This document shows positions 12,271 through 24,292 of a DNA stretch of 64,000 nucleotides, in pieces. Every line of letters starts with the position of its first letter. The first letter of the stretch is position 1. The translations under genes and the position numbers were made by a program. Source of the DNA: Kudoa neothunni (lineage: Eukaryota > Cnidaria); contig OZ199838.1 in NCBI GenBank assembly GCA_964304625.1, forward strand, positions 8,122,001-8,186,000. Direction: 5' to 3'. Under the pieces are notes generated by a model. It was not told where the DNA came from, did no database searches, and saw nothing but the letters and a program-made list of their open reading frames with translations.

Positions 12271-12991
12271 ATTAGTTAGATACTCCGAATAAAATTTTAC
12301 AAATTTATATAGTTGTTTTTTTTGCATGAGGAATATTTAGTCTTCAATCTATCAACTGAAATATTATACGCGAAGTGTTATTTTTTTGTACGATAACTTG
12401 CGAAGTGGATCCGAGACTACTAGTAAGGTATTAACACGGATTAAATGTGATATTAATTATTATTTTACCAAAAAATGAGTCAATAGAATTCAAAATAAAC
12501 ACGTCTCCACTTTTAAAATAATTTTTATAATAATATCATAAAATAAAAACTTGGGGTCAATTTGACCCCAAAAGTCCTCCGAAGATAAAAATTTTTTACA
12601 TATTATTATTGTGATTATTTTTTCCCCTAATTTTATCATTGTTTACTGTACACATATTTAGGAAAATAGATAAGAAATCGAGAAATTTTAAAAAGTGCAC
12701 AAAGAGTAATATTGATTTTAATTTTACTTTGGGGTCAAATTGACCTAAATAATTTTTCATTAAGAAATTAACATATTTATTAGTACTGGACTCTATTCAT
12801 CTTGTGTTGTATAAAAATAAAGTTTTAAAGACAATTACAGTCGGTGACCACTAATTCGTAATGGCTTCATGCGCGCGCGCGAAAAAAAATAACATGAAAA
12901 TTTTGATTTTACTATTTAATTTTTAAGGATTTCTACAATAATCTGTTATTTTTGATTGTATTTGGGGGCTTTCAATATACTCATACACATA

Positions 12992-13724
12992 CAGTATTTC
13001 ACGATCAAGATGCAAATTGTCAGCGCATGTAGCGCTTATATCCAATCGAGATGCAAACACGCTTAAAAATGACGCAAAAAAACTATTATAATGCCTTAAA
13101 CTTACAACGAACGAGCAATCTAATTGTTTATTTCTTCACTTCTCAGACATGCTGAAAAATATGACTTGGAATGTCGAATATAACTTTGGCAGTTGGCTGC
13201 TGAGACAACTCTTTAGCTTAATTTAATACATTTAAGCAAGTCTTCATGAGTTTTTTGGGCCTGCCTTTTCAATTCACACTCTAACTGATTGAAGACTTCC
13301 CCAATGGGGTTTAGCATGGGGGAATAAGGCGGCAATAGGAGTACTTTGTTCCCGCCATTATTTATAATGCTCCTAACATCATCTGTTTTATGGAAGGTCA
13401 CATTATCCATGATTATCAAGTATTTTTTATTTTCTGTAGCCAAATCATGGATGGAAAAGTTGGATTAAGAAGTCGCAAAAAACAGATTGGTTTACACCAC
13501 CTCGATGTAGCTTTAAACCGCATATTTTAGTGGTGCTCATCGCCGCAATTAGGGTGATATTTTGCAATATGATGGTTTTTACTCTTAAGTCGACTCTTGT
13601 TCCACAAAGAGATCTACCTTGGGATCGACGTGTTGCCAAAGAAAATTCGGACTCGTCAATGAAAATCATATCTGAGTACGCTGGCTTAAGGGTTATATAT
13701 TCGTTGACATAACTAAATTATAAT
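12992..13724 (-). repeat. Left arm of the mariner palindrome
   Basis: Reverse-complement copy of 14486-15219. It contains the second-half transposase reading frames on the minus strand (IIMDNVTFHKTDD and LLPPYSPMLNPIGEVF) with no visible amino-acid difference from the right arm in the 76-residue stretch at 13213-13443. One single-base length difference is visible near 13500. Confidence 0.9.
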
Positions 13725-13952
13725 TACTATATAAATTAAGTCTTAATTATTTTGAATCTTAGAAGAATCGTTCGGCAGTATTCCTATCAATTTACACTAG
13801 AAAAATCTTCTAAGGGGTTTAATGAAATTCATTTAAGATTCATACTATTACTTTTATTTGCGAATGCATGCTAAACCATTTGAAAAAGTAATATGACAAT
13901 TGATTGATACATGAATTTTCGAGAATTTTGTAAACCGCACGCGCAAATTAGC

Positions 13953-14998
13953 ATCATGTCCAGCGATGATTCGTGTTTGTCAGATATCCAAGAGAATAGT
14001 TCTAAAAACATAAGAGCCTATAAATTAACTCCTCCATCAACCATAGCTGAAATTATAATTAGACATAAGGTATTAATATTCGAAAATATAGTTAATGAAA
14101 TAATGGTATAGAGTGGCATGACTAATCGAGGAATATCAAGTGATCTAGGCGTACATGAGGCTACAGTTGAATAATAAAAAAATGTAATAAGACTGGTTCT
14201 TATTGTCGAAAGGAAACTGGTGGTGATCATCGCTCATTATTAAAAGAAGAACATAAACAATTCATTCTTCATGTGATTGATGAAAATTGCACATTATCAC
14301 TCATCCACTTAGCCGATAAAGTTTTCCAACGATATAATTTAAAAGTATCAAGGCAAACTATCCAGAGAACACTTAACGAGTTTCATTACACCCTTAAGAA
14401 GGTTTCTCTTGTCCCAACTGATAGGAACTCCCCCAAAACAATCTGCTTGAGGCTTGAGTAAACAAATCTTTGTCTTATCTAAATTATTATAATTTAGTTA
14501 TGTCAACGAATATATAACCCTTAAGCCAGCGTACTCAGATATGATTTTCATTGACGAGTCCGAATTTTCTTTGGCAACACGTCGATCCCAAGGTAGATCT
14601 CTTTGTGGAACAAGAGTCGACTTAAGAGTAAAAACCATCATATTGCAAAATATCACCCTAATTGCGGCGATGAGCACCACTAAAATATGCGGTTTAAAGC
14701 TACATCGAGGGTGGTGTAAACCAATCTGTTTTTTGCGACTTCTTAATCCAACTTTTCCATCCATGATTTGGCTACAGAAAATAAAAAATACTTGATAATC
14801 ATGGATAATGTGACCTTCCATAAAACAGATGATGTTAGGAGCATTATAAATAATGGCGGGAACAAAGTACTCCTATTGCCGCCTTATTCCCCCATGCTAA
14901 ACCCCATTGGGGAAGTCTTCAATCAGTTAGAGTGTGAATTGAAAAGGCAGGCCCAAAAAACTCATGAAGACTTGCTTAAATGTATTAAATTAAGCTAA
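13953..14998 (+). pseudogene. Tc1/mariner-type transposase (DD35E by count)
   Basis: The N-terminal part in the centre holds helix-turn-helix pieces: TPPSTIAEIIIRHKVL near 14030 and LIHLADKVFQRYNLKVSRQT near 14300. The catalytic part in the right arm reads MIFIDESEFSLATRR (first Asp, 14541), IIMDNVTFHK (second Asp, about 14790) and PPYSPMLNPIGEVF (Glu, about 14905). I count 35 residues between the second Asp and the Glu. Several frame changes occur, one of them from a base present in the right arm and absent from the left. It is probably inactive. Subfamily within IS630-Tc1-mariner is not settled. Confidence 0.8.
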
Positions 14999-15219
14999 AG
15001 AGTTGTCTCAGCAGCCAACTGCCAAAGTTATATTCGACATTCCAAGTCATATTTTTCAGCATGTCTGAGAAGTGAAGAAATAAACAATTAGATTGCTCGT
15101 TCGTTGTAAGTTTAAGGCATTATAATAGTTTTTTTGCGTCATTTTTAAGCGTGTTTGCATCTCGATTGGATATAAGCGCTACATGCGCTGACAATTTGCA
15201 TCTTGATCGTGAAATACTG
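14486..15219 (+). repeat. Right arm of the mariner palindrome
   Basis: Carries the catalytic half of the transposase in the sense direction and mirrors 12992-13724. The inner border is where the match TTGACATAACTAAATTATAAT ends. Transcription through the whole element would give an RNA hairpin of about 730 bp stem and 760-base loop. Confidence 0.9.
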
Positions 15220-15388
15220 TATGATTCTAATTTAGCTAATTCATCACCTAAAGAGTAACCAGCACTTTTGAAAATTATTTTCAAATTTTCTACAAAAATT
15301 AGAGCATCTTTAGAAGTGAATTTAGGCTCCGCAGGTTCGTCCTCTACCTCTTCGGGCTCGCTAACGATTTCCTCGTATGAGACGTTCT

Positions 15389-16774
15389 CTAAATTATCAC
15401 ATACGGGAAAAAACTTTCTTCAATACCTAATTCATCGACTTCTTCTAGAGATATGGAACTATCTGGAGATAAAATTTTATTGGAATTTTCTGGTTCATTT
15501 ACGGATGTTTTTAAGCTGAAACCAGATTTAGAAAAACAATTAATAATCGTTTCAGGAACTAATGAATTCCAAGTATCCTTAATAAGAGTCATTGTTTCCC
15601 ATAAATCTAGAGGTTTTATATCCAGTCCAATTTCTGCACGAAGCGTATGTCGCCTCGTTAAGTTTTTCCGGTCTGTTGCCATAAATGAACGAATAACACC
15701 TTGATCCATTGGTTGTAGGACCGATGTGGTGTTTTGGGGAAAATATACTATTTGAACGTTGGAGGGTTTCATGTGTTGATGGCAACTTGCGTTGTCCATA
15801 AAAAGAACAATTTTTTGGTTTCTACTTCTGAAAATACTGTTAAGTTTTAACAGATAATTTCTAAAAATGCTTGCTGTCATCCAGCCTTTCGTGTTGTACT
15901 CATAGGGAACTGGAGTAGCATTTATACTTTTAAAGCATCTAGGTCGGACATGATGACCCATCACTAAGGGGTCTAGTTTTTCGCCATTCATTGAGGCTCC
16001 AAGTAGTAATGTGATCCTTTTTCTGACTTTTTACCACAAGACATACTATTTTCAGTAGCAGAAACATAACTTTTTTCCTATAATAATATAGATAAATACT
16101 TAAGCAAAAATAATTGATTGTAGAATATTGTGGAAGTAATACTATTAGAAAAAATTTTTTCATTTAATGTATGTAAAAATATCTAATCGAAACAAAAATA
16201 ACCATTTTTAAGAAAAACTTACGAGGCGTTGATTGATAGAACAGTGCGGTCTCGTAGACATTGTATATTTGATCCTCTTTATAATTTTCAAGAATTTTAA
16301 GAAGTTGAGTCTTCCATTCTGTGATGATTCCTATGGGTGCCATGTTAGCATCGCCATGAAAGCTGACTTTTTTTAATTGAATTTATTTTTAAAGCCGCGA
16401 AACCATCCGTAGCTAACATTTTTGAAATCGTCATCAGAAGCACCGATCCCATTTCTTTTATTAATTATTTCGATGGACGATAATTCGATACTTTTCGACC
16501 TCATCCAAATGAACCACTCATAAATACGTTGATCGGCTTCTTCATCTTTTCGTTTCCGCATTGATCTTCGTTGGGATGGAAGCAATTGATTCTCAAATGC
16601 TTGTGTAATTTTAGCCCTTTTTTCTAAAATGCCATTTAATGTTGAAATATAACCTATTTTGAAGTGTTTTTTAATTTCCGTCTTTCTATTTAAGGGCGGA
16701 AAACTATCATAATATTTAATTATGTCATATTTCTCTTGAAGCGTTCTGAATTTGTGAATTCTTTTTTCGGGCAT
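15389..16774 (-). pseudogene. Tigger/pogo transposase (CENP-B-like), decayed
   Basis: The N-terminal part at 16774-16373 begins MPEKRIHKFRTLQEKYDIIK, a psq-type helix-turn-helix, followed by a CENP-B-type DNA-binding region ending VSYGWFRGFKNKFN. The catalytic part at 15991-15389 shows KPRCFKSINATPVPYEYN, KGWMTASIFRNYLLKLN, IVLFMDNASCHQHMKPSNVQ (second Asp) and YFPQNTTSVLQPMDQGVIRS (third Asp). The first Asp segment between about 16370 and 15990 is broken. It belongs to Tigger A. The C-terminal tail is acidic (ISLEEVDELGIEESFF). Confidence 0.88.
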
Positions 16775-18265
16775 TTAGAAATAATTACGAATTATCGGTT
16801 AATACACACTTTTAAAACTTTTTATTTGACAAAATATTAAAATAACTCGTATATTTAATTGACAACTCATAATAAACGTTATTTGACAAAATTAACCGAA
16901 TGGATAAAGTTTTAAGGGATGTTACGAATTAACGGTCATCTACTGAATGACTTTTTTGGTTAGTAATAATCATTACAAAATTTCCTTCGATACATTAGTT
17001 ATAAAAGTCACCTCAGTAATGCTCCAATTCGATCTAAAAATTGCAAATATTTTAATTTCTTTATTCTAATGAAGGAAAAAATAAATTGTACCAGTATATT
17101 CTCTCTTAAATGTTCGTTTTAACAGGGTTTTAATGTAAAAATACAAATTTCGATAACAACTCAAAACCCCATGGATAAGATTTGCGGGGCCTTCATAATT
17201 CTGTATGCAGCTTTCGACAAAAAATTACATTTTTACAAGTTAAGATACTAACAATAAAAATATATGTTTATTTTAATGTTAGATTATTTACAATTAACAA
17301 AATAGATTATGCCCCAAAAAGAGTTTTATATGTATTAAATATTCACCATTGATTGTCTAAAATATCTTAAAAATCCACTTTTTAATTTTTCTACGATTAC
17401 TATAATTTATATTTTATATCATAACTAAACTAACAGTGCATGATTTTTTGGGGAGGAAGTAAATAATTATAAAATGTCAAGATTGAAAATTAAACAATAC
17501 TAAATTTTGTTATGTAAAAACATTAGTCATATCTATATTTCATCTATTAACATATGAGTAAATTGTTTTTTTAATATTCGGAAAATTTAATGTCAATATA
17601 TAGAGCATTTAAACTCTCTTGTTGGTTGAATAATTCTTCGAAAAAAATAATACAAGTCGTTTCAAATAAAATAGATGCTAAAATATGCAGAAAATACGGA
17701 TTTTTTTTGGTTTTTGTAACCAAAAATGAGATTACATGTGGGCACGATATCGCTCGAATTTGTATTTATCAATTCTTTAAACTCAATTTTTTTAGCTGAA
17801 CTTTTGTACTCAATATTCTTTTTATATTTTTAAAATAATGATGTTCAATTTGTTTTCATAAAATTATTTTACGGAATTAGGCAATGAAAATTTTTTGTAG
17901 ATAAATTTCAATAATTGCAATTAATTAATAATTGGTTGTAGCGAATCGAAATTAAAATTAATTTATTGTGAGCCTAATAATTGAGTTTATCCTAAAAATC
18001 GATTATTTCTATATTCTATAAATGGGATTGTTTTTAATCTACACACATACCCCTCGTGTTAAAATGCTATATTTACTTACAGAAAAATTTTTATTCATTC
18101 ATTTTGTAAATTAACTTTGATTTTTTGTATATTTTTGCATTATAATAAATGAAAACTGATCAGTCTAAAAAAATAAGTTTAAATTCATAATTTTGTACGA
18201 CTTAAAAATCTAAAATTATTTTAATTTTGATCGGATCTCGCATCCCTCCCCGTTGGGAACCTCTG

Positions 18266-19159
18266 ATCTTGAGGTTTCCGGAGTTAAACGCCGCGAACAC
18301 TTTTTATTTGATTTAGAAAATTAATTGTTCTATTAAGTTATTGCCAATTTAAAATAATTCATATGGTGATTGTAGTTCAATTGTTAATCGATTTATAAAT
18401 ACATTTATAAGCTAATACCTCAAAAGTGTTTATGTAATACAAATAACAGATATATGTTAAAAGCTTTAAATTCCTTTGTTTTAAAATTAGTTGTAAAACT
18501 AAAAACTTTTCTTACTCGTATACTAAACTTGTATAAAAATTTTTGTACTAACAAATTTTGTCCATTTTTTGACCCAAATAATTCCTAACGAGTAAATTTC
18601 TTGTTGAGTGGACGATATAAATACTTTACAGCTATATCATCTTTATATTGTTGAGTTAACTTAAAATTATATATTTTGAAGCATTTATTGTTAGAAGAAT
18701 ATAACGAAAATTCTAGCGCGTTGAGAACGACAAACTAAATTTAAATGGACTAACTTAAACACCTTAATATTTGAGCTACAAAACTCTATCATCTTAAGTA
18801 AGCATTCTTTTTTAGACTCATCCGAAAGAGAATAATATTCTTATATTCTTTGTTATAAAAAATTAATACAACATAGCTCTAGAAATTTTTTTGATACAAT
18901 TCGTTTTCCTCAAGATCCTTAGAACTTCTTATCAACGTTACCGGTTTAATAGGATAATTTTAAAGTATAATATTAACAAACTTTATATTTTTAATCTCTA
19001 TTAACATTTGAAACTTTATAAATTTTGTATTCAAAACAATTTGATCACGCATCCTTGTTCGTATGGTGAGGGTCATGCCTTATTCACGCGATGCGGTCAT
19101 TTTTCTTATGCGATTGTTGCCCTGAAAACGTCCCCCATGCGGAATTTTTGATATATCAT
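18266..19159. other. Spacer between hAT end and Gypsy element
   Basis: AT-rich, no coding signal, repeat or RNA recognised. It ends in ATCAT, the 5-bp target duplication of the Gypsy insertion. Confidence 0.4.
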
Positions 19160-19343
19160 CGTTGAGGCTGGATGATTGTGTGTGGGTTTCTAGAATAATC
19201 CGTTACGTACTGGTGAGATAATTACGACATGTGTGAGATGCTGCTATCTGTGGAACCTCCGTATAATATTAGCCTCTCATAAGAACCCATTAGCTTACCT
19301 TATTATTATTGTCATATTTAAACGGTGGTTTCTTGTCTTAACA
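19160..19343 (+). repeat. 5' LTR of the Gypsy element
   Basis: Aligns over its length with 22204-22391. It ends CTTAACA and is followed directly by TTGGCGCAGTAAGCC, which sits where a primer-binding site should be. Confidence 0.88.
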
Positions 19344-22203
19344 TTGGCGCAGTAAGCCACTTGGATTCGTTTGATGGAATTGATGTGGAATCTTGGTTAG
19401 CAAAGTTTGATTTACTCCAACTCCACAGAAATATTCCGGAGGAAAGACATACGTTGGAATTATTGGTCTCGTTGTCTTCGAAAGTGTTTATTATCTTTCA
19501 GGAAATTGGTTTCAAGTTGAACTCACCTTGCGCTTCTGTAAAAAAATTTCCTAAGGCAAGATTTGGAAAAGTGAAGGACTCTCATGTTGCACAACGGGAG
19601 TTTTCTACATGTTCTCGAGAATGTGGAAAGCTCTTGTAGAATTTTTAGAGGAAAAGCTGCGTATTCTTCCATCGGACCTGATCAACTTGATCGAATAATG
19701 AAAAATCAGTTCATATATGGTGTTTTGTCAGCTGAAACAAGAAAGATTCTTCTTAAAAATCCGGAAAATTTTGAGGAAGTCTTCGAACTGGTTCAAAAAC
19801 TTGAATTTTCCTTAAGTAAAGATGTGGAAGTATCATCTGATGATAAATCCATACCAAATGTACTGATAATTAAAAGGGACGAAACGCTCTTGAAAACATT
19901 GCGTAGATTTTTGATATATTAGAACAAAAATAAAGAAAGAAAGCGACGTGTTACAACTGTGGCAAATTGGGACACTACAGGAATAATTGTTAAAAAAACA
20001 ATATGTGAAGTGTTCCGCTTCTTCTTTGTTATTTTTACCGCTAATAATTGCAAATACACAAGTTTAATGTATGAAGGATACGGAATCTCAATCAAGCCTG
20101 ATTGCCATAGTTTATATGGAAAAATCAATACAAGAAAAATGAGACCTACAGCTGTGAAGTTATTATCTGCTTGTGGTAATGATATGAGTTTAAAAGGTGT
20201 TGTTAGTCTACCAGTGAAGTTTGAAGATCAATTGATTAATCAAAAATTTGTTTTGGCCGATGATCTGTTATTTGATTGCATTATTGGAATGGATATGCTG
20301 AATATGATGGATTTATCTGTTAAACTTGGAAAATATACGCTAAACACACGAGAAAAAGATTCTGACAAGCGGGAGAGAGTCGTGCTACTAAATATGGGAA
20401 AACCCGTTAAGAATGTTACTTATCACGAAATAGACACTGGGCCTCACAAACCAATTAAATATTTTCGACGCAGAATTCCATATTACCGTAGAGAAATAAT
20501 GGCAAGTTTGATTCAAGAGATGCTTGATAATGATGTGATTGAAAAATCTTCGTCCGAATGGGTCTTCAGTGCTGTTGTGGTACCAAAAAAAATGGGGCAA
20601 TTTCGCTTGTATTTGGATTATAGAAAATTGATTTCGGTGACCATAAAAGACTCGTTTCGTTTATCTCGAATCGATGACATACTTGATTTAATTGGTAATG
20701 TCAAATTTTTCTCTGTTTTGGATTAAAAAAAAGATTACCACAACGTTCAAATATTGCCTAAAGATAGAGAAAACCCCGAATTTTATGGAGTGGATGGCAT
20801 TTACCATTTTAAAAAGATGCTGTTTGGATTGTGCAACGCACCAGTGACATTTCAGACTCACGAACAGAGTGTTGGATAAGATTATAGGGATTTCACGTCG
20901 TGTATATTTGGATGATGTCATTGTATATAGCGATAATTTGGATAGCCACAAAAAAGATGTTGATAACATTATCAAGACATTAAAGGGCTGCATTCAGAAA
21001 ATTAACGATGAGAAGTCGACGTTATACAATGATCAGGTGAAATTCTCGGGTCATGTAATTAGTGGAAAAGGAATGATGCCGGATCCATCTAAAGCCAGTG
21101 TCATTGAAAACTGGCCAGTTCCTCTGAATGTCAAACAACTACAAAAATTCTTGGGATTAGCCAATTATTACAGAAAGCTTGTTAAGGATTTTTAAAGAAT
21201 ATTAGCGTCATTGTATAATCTTTTAAAGTCGGAAACTGATTGGTATTGGTCTTCGGATTGCAAAGCTAGCTTTGAAAGTTTGAAAGAGAAATTATTGATC
21301 CAGTGATGTTGACATTCCCTATGCAAAGAATAGCTATTGATGTAATTGGACACTTATGTGTGACAACAAATGGAAACCGGTTTATTTGCGTTGTACAATA
21401 TTATTTCACTAAATGGGCGGAGGCTTTTCCAATCAAAGATCAAGAGACAAAAATAATTGTAAAAAAGCTGGTTAAACATGTTTTCAGTCGATTTGGAATA
21501 CCAAAGATAATTCATAGCGACCAAGGCAGAAACTTTGAGTCGTCTTTATTCTACGAAATGTACAAAGTTATGCGTATTGATAAAACTAGAACATGTGCTT
21601 ATAACCCTAAATCTGATGGAATGGTGGAGCGATTGAATAGAACCATTATCGATATGCTTAGTAAAGTATCATCAAATAATTCGAATTGGGACAAGCTGTT
21701 TCGCTTATTATGATGACATACAGATAGGCGACACATTGCGTCAAAATTTTCTCCAAATTATCTTATGTTAATGAGGGAAATTAAATCTCCGCTGGGCGTT
21801 ATTTTGGAGACTGATAAAGTTGCCACTGTTAAAGAAGATTACATTCGTTGTTTGTTAAAAGACATGAGGTTGGCCCATAATGTTGCTGTAGGTAATATGG
21901 AAATGGAGCTAGAGAAAACTAAATCTCGATATAACAAGCGCGCTTATGGAATCCCCTACAATATTGGCGATAAAGTATGGGTTGGTATTCCAGTTAGGAA
22001 AAATAAATTAGACCCATTTATGAGGGTCCCTATACTGTAAAACAAAAGATTTCGTATTCTGTCTATAGATTAGACATGAATGGTAGGTAAGATTATTGTA
22101 ACCAATTTTGATAAGATGAACCCTATGTTGATCGGAGTGAGCTGATTAGGAAAGAGCCCACAGAAGAACCTCCATTTGCCGAAACTATCGAAATGGGGGA
22201 TAA

Positions 22204-22391
22204 TGTTAGGGCTGGAAGATTGTGTTTGGGTTCCTAGAACAATCCATTACGTACCGATGAGATAAATACGATCAGTGTGAGGTGCCGCTCCCTATGAAAA
22301 CCCCTCTGTATAATATTAGCAGCTATATAAGATCCTATTAGCTTACCTTATTATGATTGTCATATTTTAACGATGGTTTCTTGCCTTAACA
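22204..22391 (+). repeat. 3' LTR of the Gypsy element
   Basis: Begins TGTTAGGGCTGG and ends CTTAACA, followed by ATCAT, the target duplication shared with the left flank. Confidence 0.88.
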
Positions 22392-22396
22392 ATCAT

Positions 22397-23545
22397 ATTA
22401 TAGCAAAATTTGTCATTTAAGAGAATAATTTTATTTTATTCCCTCCTCGATAAACTGAGCCAAAGTTTTTTCTCGTCATTACACATATTACAAGAATTAT
22501 TTAATATTGGTATTGAGGTTTGTATTGTATATGATCCATTATTAAAAGAAAACCTGTATAATCAATTAGGTTTCTGAGTGTACTTATTCAAAAAAGTTAC
22601 ATATCATTTCAAAAAATAGCAATTTATTATGAAGACTTTAATTTTGTTGGTTATACCATTTTTCGATGATTTCGAGCAATTTTCTGGTTTAAGGTATGTG
22701 TAGAATTCAAAAATTAAAATAATATTGCAGCAATAATATGATATAATTCACCACTAATTTTACTATGAAGTGTTTCTAGGGAATAAACTTTATAATAGCT
22801 TGACGGAATAATTAACAATAAAAATTTTATTTTAATCGCTTTTAGAATTTTAACCTTTACTATTTTAAGAATAAAATTACTTAAGACAAGAAAATTTTGG
22901 AAAACAGGCAGGTACTTCATCGTTTAATCCATTAGTATATATTATACTGTTTCGATGAATTTCGCACAAATATGACAAAAAATGATTGAAAACTATTTAT
23001 TGCAAACAGTAAACAACAAAATTAATATCTAACAACATCAAGCGTTTGTCGACAAACCTTGGAGAATATTGCTTACCCGGAGATCACTCGAAATTAGCTC
23101 AAAAGTCACGTGTTATGAACACTAGGCACAGTCGAGTGCAGTAAATGAGTGATTTTGATGTTTGCGAGGTAACGCTATTCAATAATTGTCCTATTATTCT
23201 ATAATTTATGGTCTATTGATCAATTTGTAACCTTGGATAAATTGTTTATTACAATTTCAACAAATATTTGAATAGCGTTTCACAATACATTGCTAACTGT
23301 ATCATAATGGGTTTATAATTTGGTAAAATATTAAAACTGACTTTAAATAATGTATAAAATATTTTACCAATACATATTTTGTTGATAAAAAATTTCCCTC
23401 ATTTAATATAAGCTAGCTTGGATTATGTGACTCTTTTTGTGTGTATCTATTGTATTATGTAATAATAAACACTACTCTAGTGATAAAAATAATAATTAAA
23501 GTTATAGTAATCCAATTAAAAATTTTTCTTTATTGATCTTTTTAG
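22397..23545. other. Spacer, no gene recognised
   Basis: AT-rich. A short frame MSDFDVCE at about 23143 followed by a GT could be an upstream exon of the next gene, but nothing supports it strongly. The end of the stretch, TTGATCTTTTTAG, is a good pyrimidine tract and acceptor three bases before the next start codon. Confidence 0.35.
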
Positions 23546-23548
23546 AAA

Positions 23549-23850
23549 ATGAGTGATGTTGATGATACAACCGGTAAGAATAACAGACTTTCCCATCCTA
23601 AATTGAATCTAAAGTAACTTCACGAAGTTCTCAGCTTATTTGAGTTATGTTAGTTACTTTGCTGCAGACGTGGGAAAAATTGATTCACATGTACTGGTTT
23701 GAATTACGTGTTAATTTTGATGACTACCGTCATAGAACTCAATAAAACTTATTGACTTGTTGAATGAGCTACAACTAGGCGACGTGAATGAGTACTTATC
23801 TTATATTTTACTCGCTACGCTAATTATCAACCCTTCTAACTTTTTTTTGT
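23549..23850 (+). CDS. Unknown small host gene, first three exons
   Basis: I do not recognise this protein. Exon 1 (23549-23613) reads MSDVDDTTGKNNRLSHPK. A 40-bp GT-AG intron (23614-23653) leads to exon 2 (23654-23696: YFAADVGKIDSHVL). A 39-bp intron (23697-23735) leads to exon 3 from 23736 (NSIKLIDLLNELQLGD and onward). Phases agree, and intron sizes fit the class seen in ILK and SERINC. The 3' end is not resolved; the open frame after exon 3 becomes AT-rich and unconvincing beyond about 23810. It could also be a fragment. Confidence 0.45.
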
Positions 23851-24292
23851 TTTCTAAATATTTTTGGCGCTTTAAATATTACAAAATCTCTACAATAAAC
23901 GAAATTTGTAATTAGTCAAATTTATCGACAGCTTCTCTTATTGTGTTTTTACTAAAATAAAAAACGTTCCAATGTGAGTTAAAAATAAACTTAGTTGTCA
24001 ATCTAAAACTTTTTGTGTGTTTATCACCATTTTTATAACATGGCTGCTTTATTGTTGATGTTAATACTTAGGTGACATTAGTTTTTGAACCACAATAAGC
24101 AACCGATGTTACACACCCCTCGCGCGAGTCCTCGAATTATAATTAAATGTTATGTTTTTACAACTTAGGAGTAAAATTTAAACTTTTAGTCGCGTAGAAA
24201 TTATAGTTGGACAATGATGAGGCGCAGTATATTAAGAAAGGTGGTATTTATATTCTAATTTTTTATTGTTTCATATTTTTATGCATGTTTTA

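Larger units (their letters stand above)
10317..12759 (+). mobile_element. piggyBac copy B
   Basis: The left end is TTAA (10313-10316) followed by CCTTCTAAAGTCGCC. A perfect palindrome GGGGTCAATTTGACCCC lies at 10357-10373, and a degenerate copy is near 10587. The right part holds the same palindrome at 12553-12569 and a near copy at 12731-12746. The right tip has eroded; the nearest TTAA is 12760-12763, which I take as the border. A nearly complete transposase gene lies inside. The right border could be off by tens of bases. Confidence 0.75.
12992..15219 (+). mobile_element. Tc1/mariner element with giant inverted arms
   Basis: The element is flanked by TA on both sides (12990-12991, 15220-15221) and both ends read CAGTATTTCACGATCAAGATGC inward. 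The outer 733 bp on each side (12992-13724 and 14486-15219) are inverted copies, near-identical where I compared them. They enclose a 761-bp unique centre. The centre plus right arm encode one transposase in the plus direction; the left arm repeats its catalytic half in reverse. It sits inside Tigger A. Because both flanks are distinct Tigger sequence with TA duplications, this looks like a mobilised structure, not an assembly fold-back. Confidence 0.85.
12838..16945 (-). mobile_element. Tigger/pogo element A, interrupted by a mariner
   Basis: The left end is TA|CAGTCGGTGACCACTAATTC at 12838. The right end, read in reverse complement from 16945, is CAGTAGATGACCGTTAATTC. These are matching pogo-type inverted ends that continue in register for about 25 bp. 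TA flanks the left end; the right flank is AA, so the duplication has mutated. A CENP-B-like transposase is encoded on the minus strand (15389-16774). A 2228-bp mariner is inserted at 12992-15219. Without it the Tigger is about 1.9 kb. Confidence 0.82.
6945..18265 (-). mobile_element. hAT (ZBED-like) element carrying nested insertions
   Basis: The left end at 6945 reads CAGCACTTCCCAACT followed by CTCGCATCCCC. The right end finishes CTCGCATCC...TTGGGAACCTCTG at 18265. Both ends match the two ends of the complete small hAT MITE at 51039-51215. A hAT transposase lies between them (8059-9870). Piggybac B and Tigger A, with its own mariner, also lie between; removing them leaves about 4.8 kb, a reasonable hAT size. 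The 8-base flanks (TTCTAACT and ATCTTGAG) do not match, so these could instead be ends of two separate elements. Stretches 6980-8058, 9870-10312 and 16946-18240 hold no other recognisable gene. Confidence 0.5.
19160..22391 (+). mobile_element. Ty3/Gypsy LTR retrotransposon, old and broken
   Basis: Two direct terminal repeats (19160-19343, 22204-22391) are flanked by the same 5-bp duplication ATCAT (19155-19159, 22392-22396). Parts appear in the usual order: gag-like (about 19350-19920), aspartic-protease-like (about 20060-20320), reverse-transcriptase-like (about 20400-21200) and integrase-like (21303-22040, with RIAIDVIGHL and IHSDQGRNFESSLF). A purine-rich tract precedes the right repeat. 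Roughly one position in six differs between the two LTRs, so the insertion is old. It is a fossil with several breaks. Confidence 0.9.

Noticed and set aside
17590-17799. Open frame MSIYRAFKLSCWLNN...
   Set aside because: AT-rich, no domain, no splice support, no neighbour logic.
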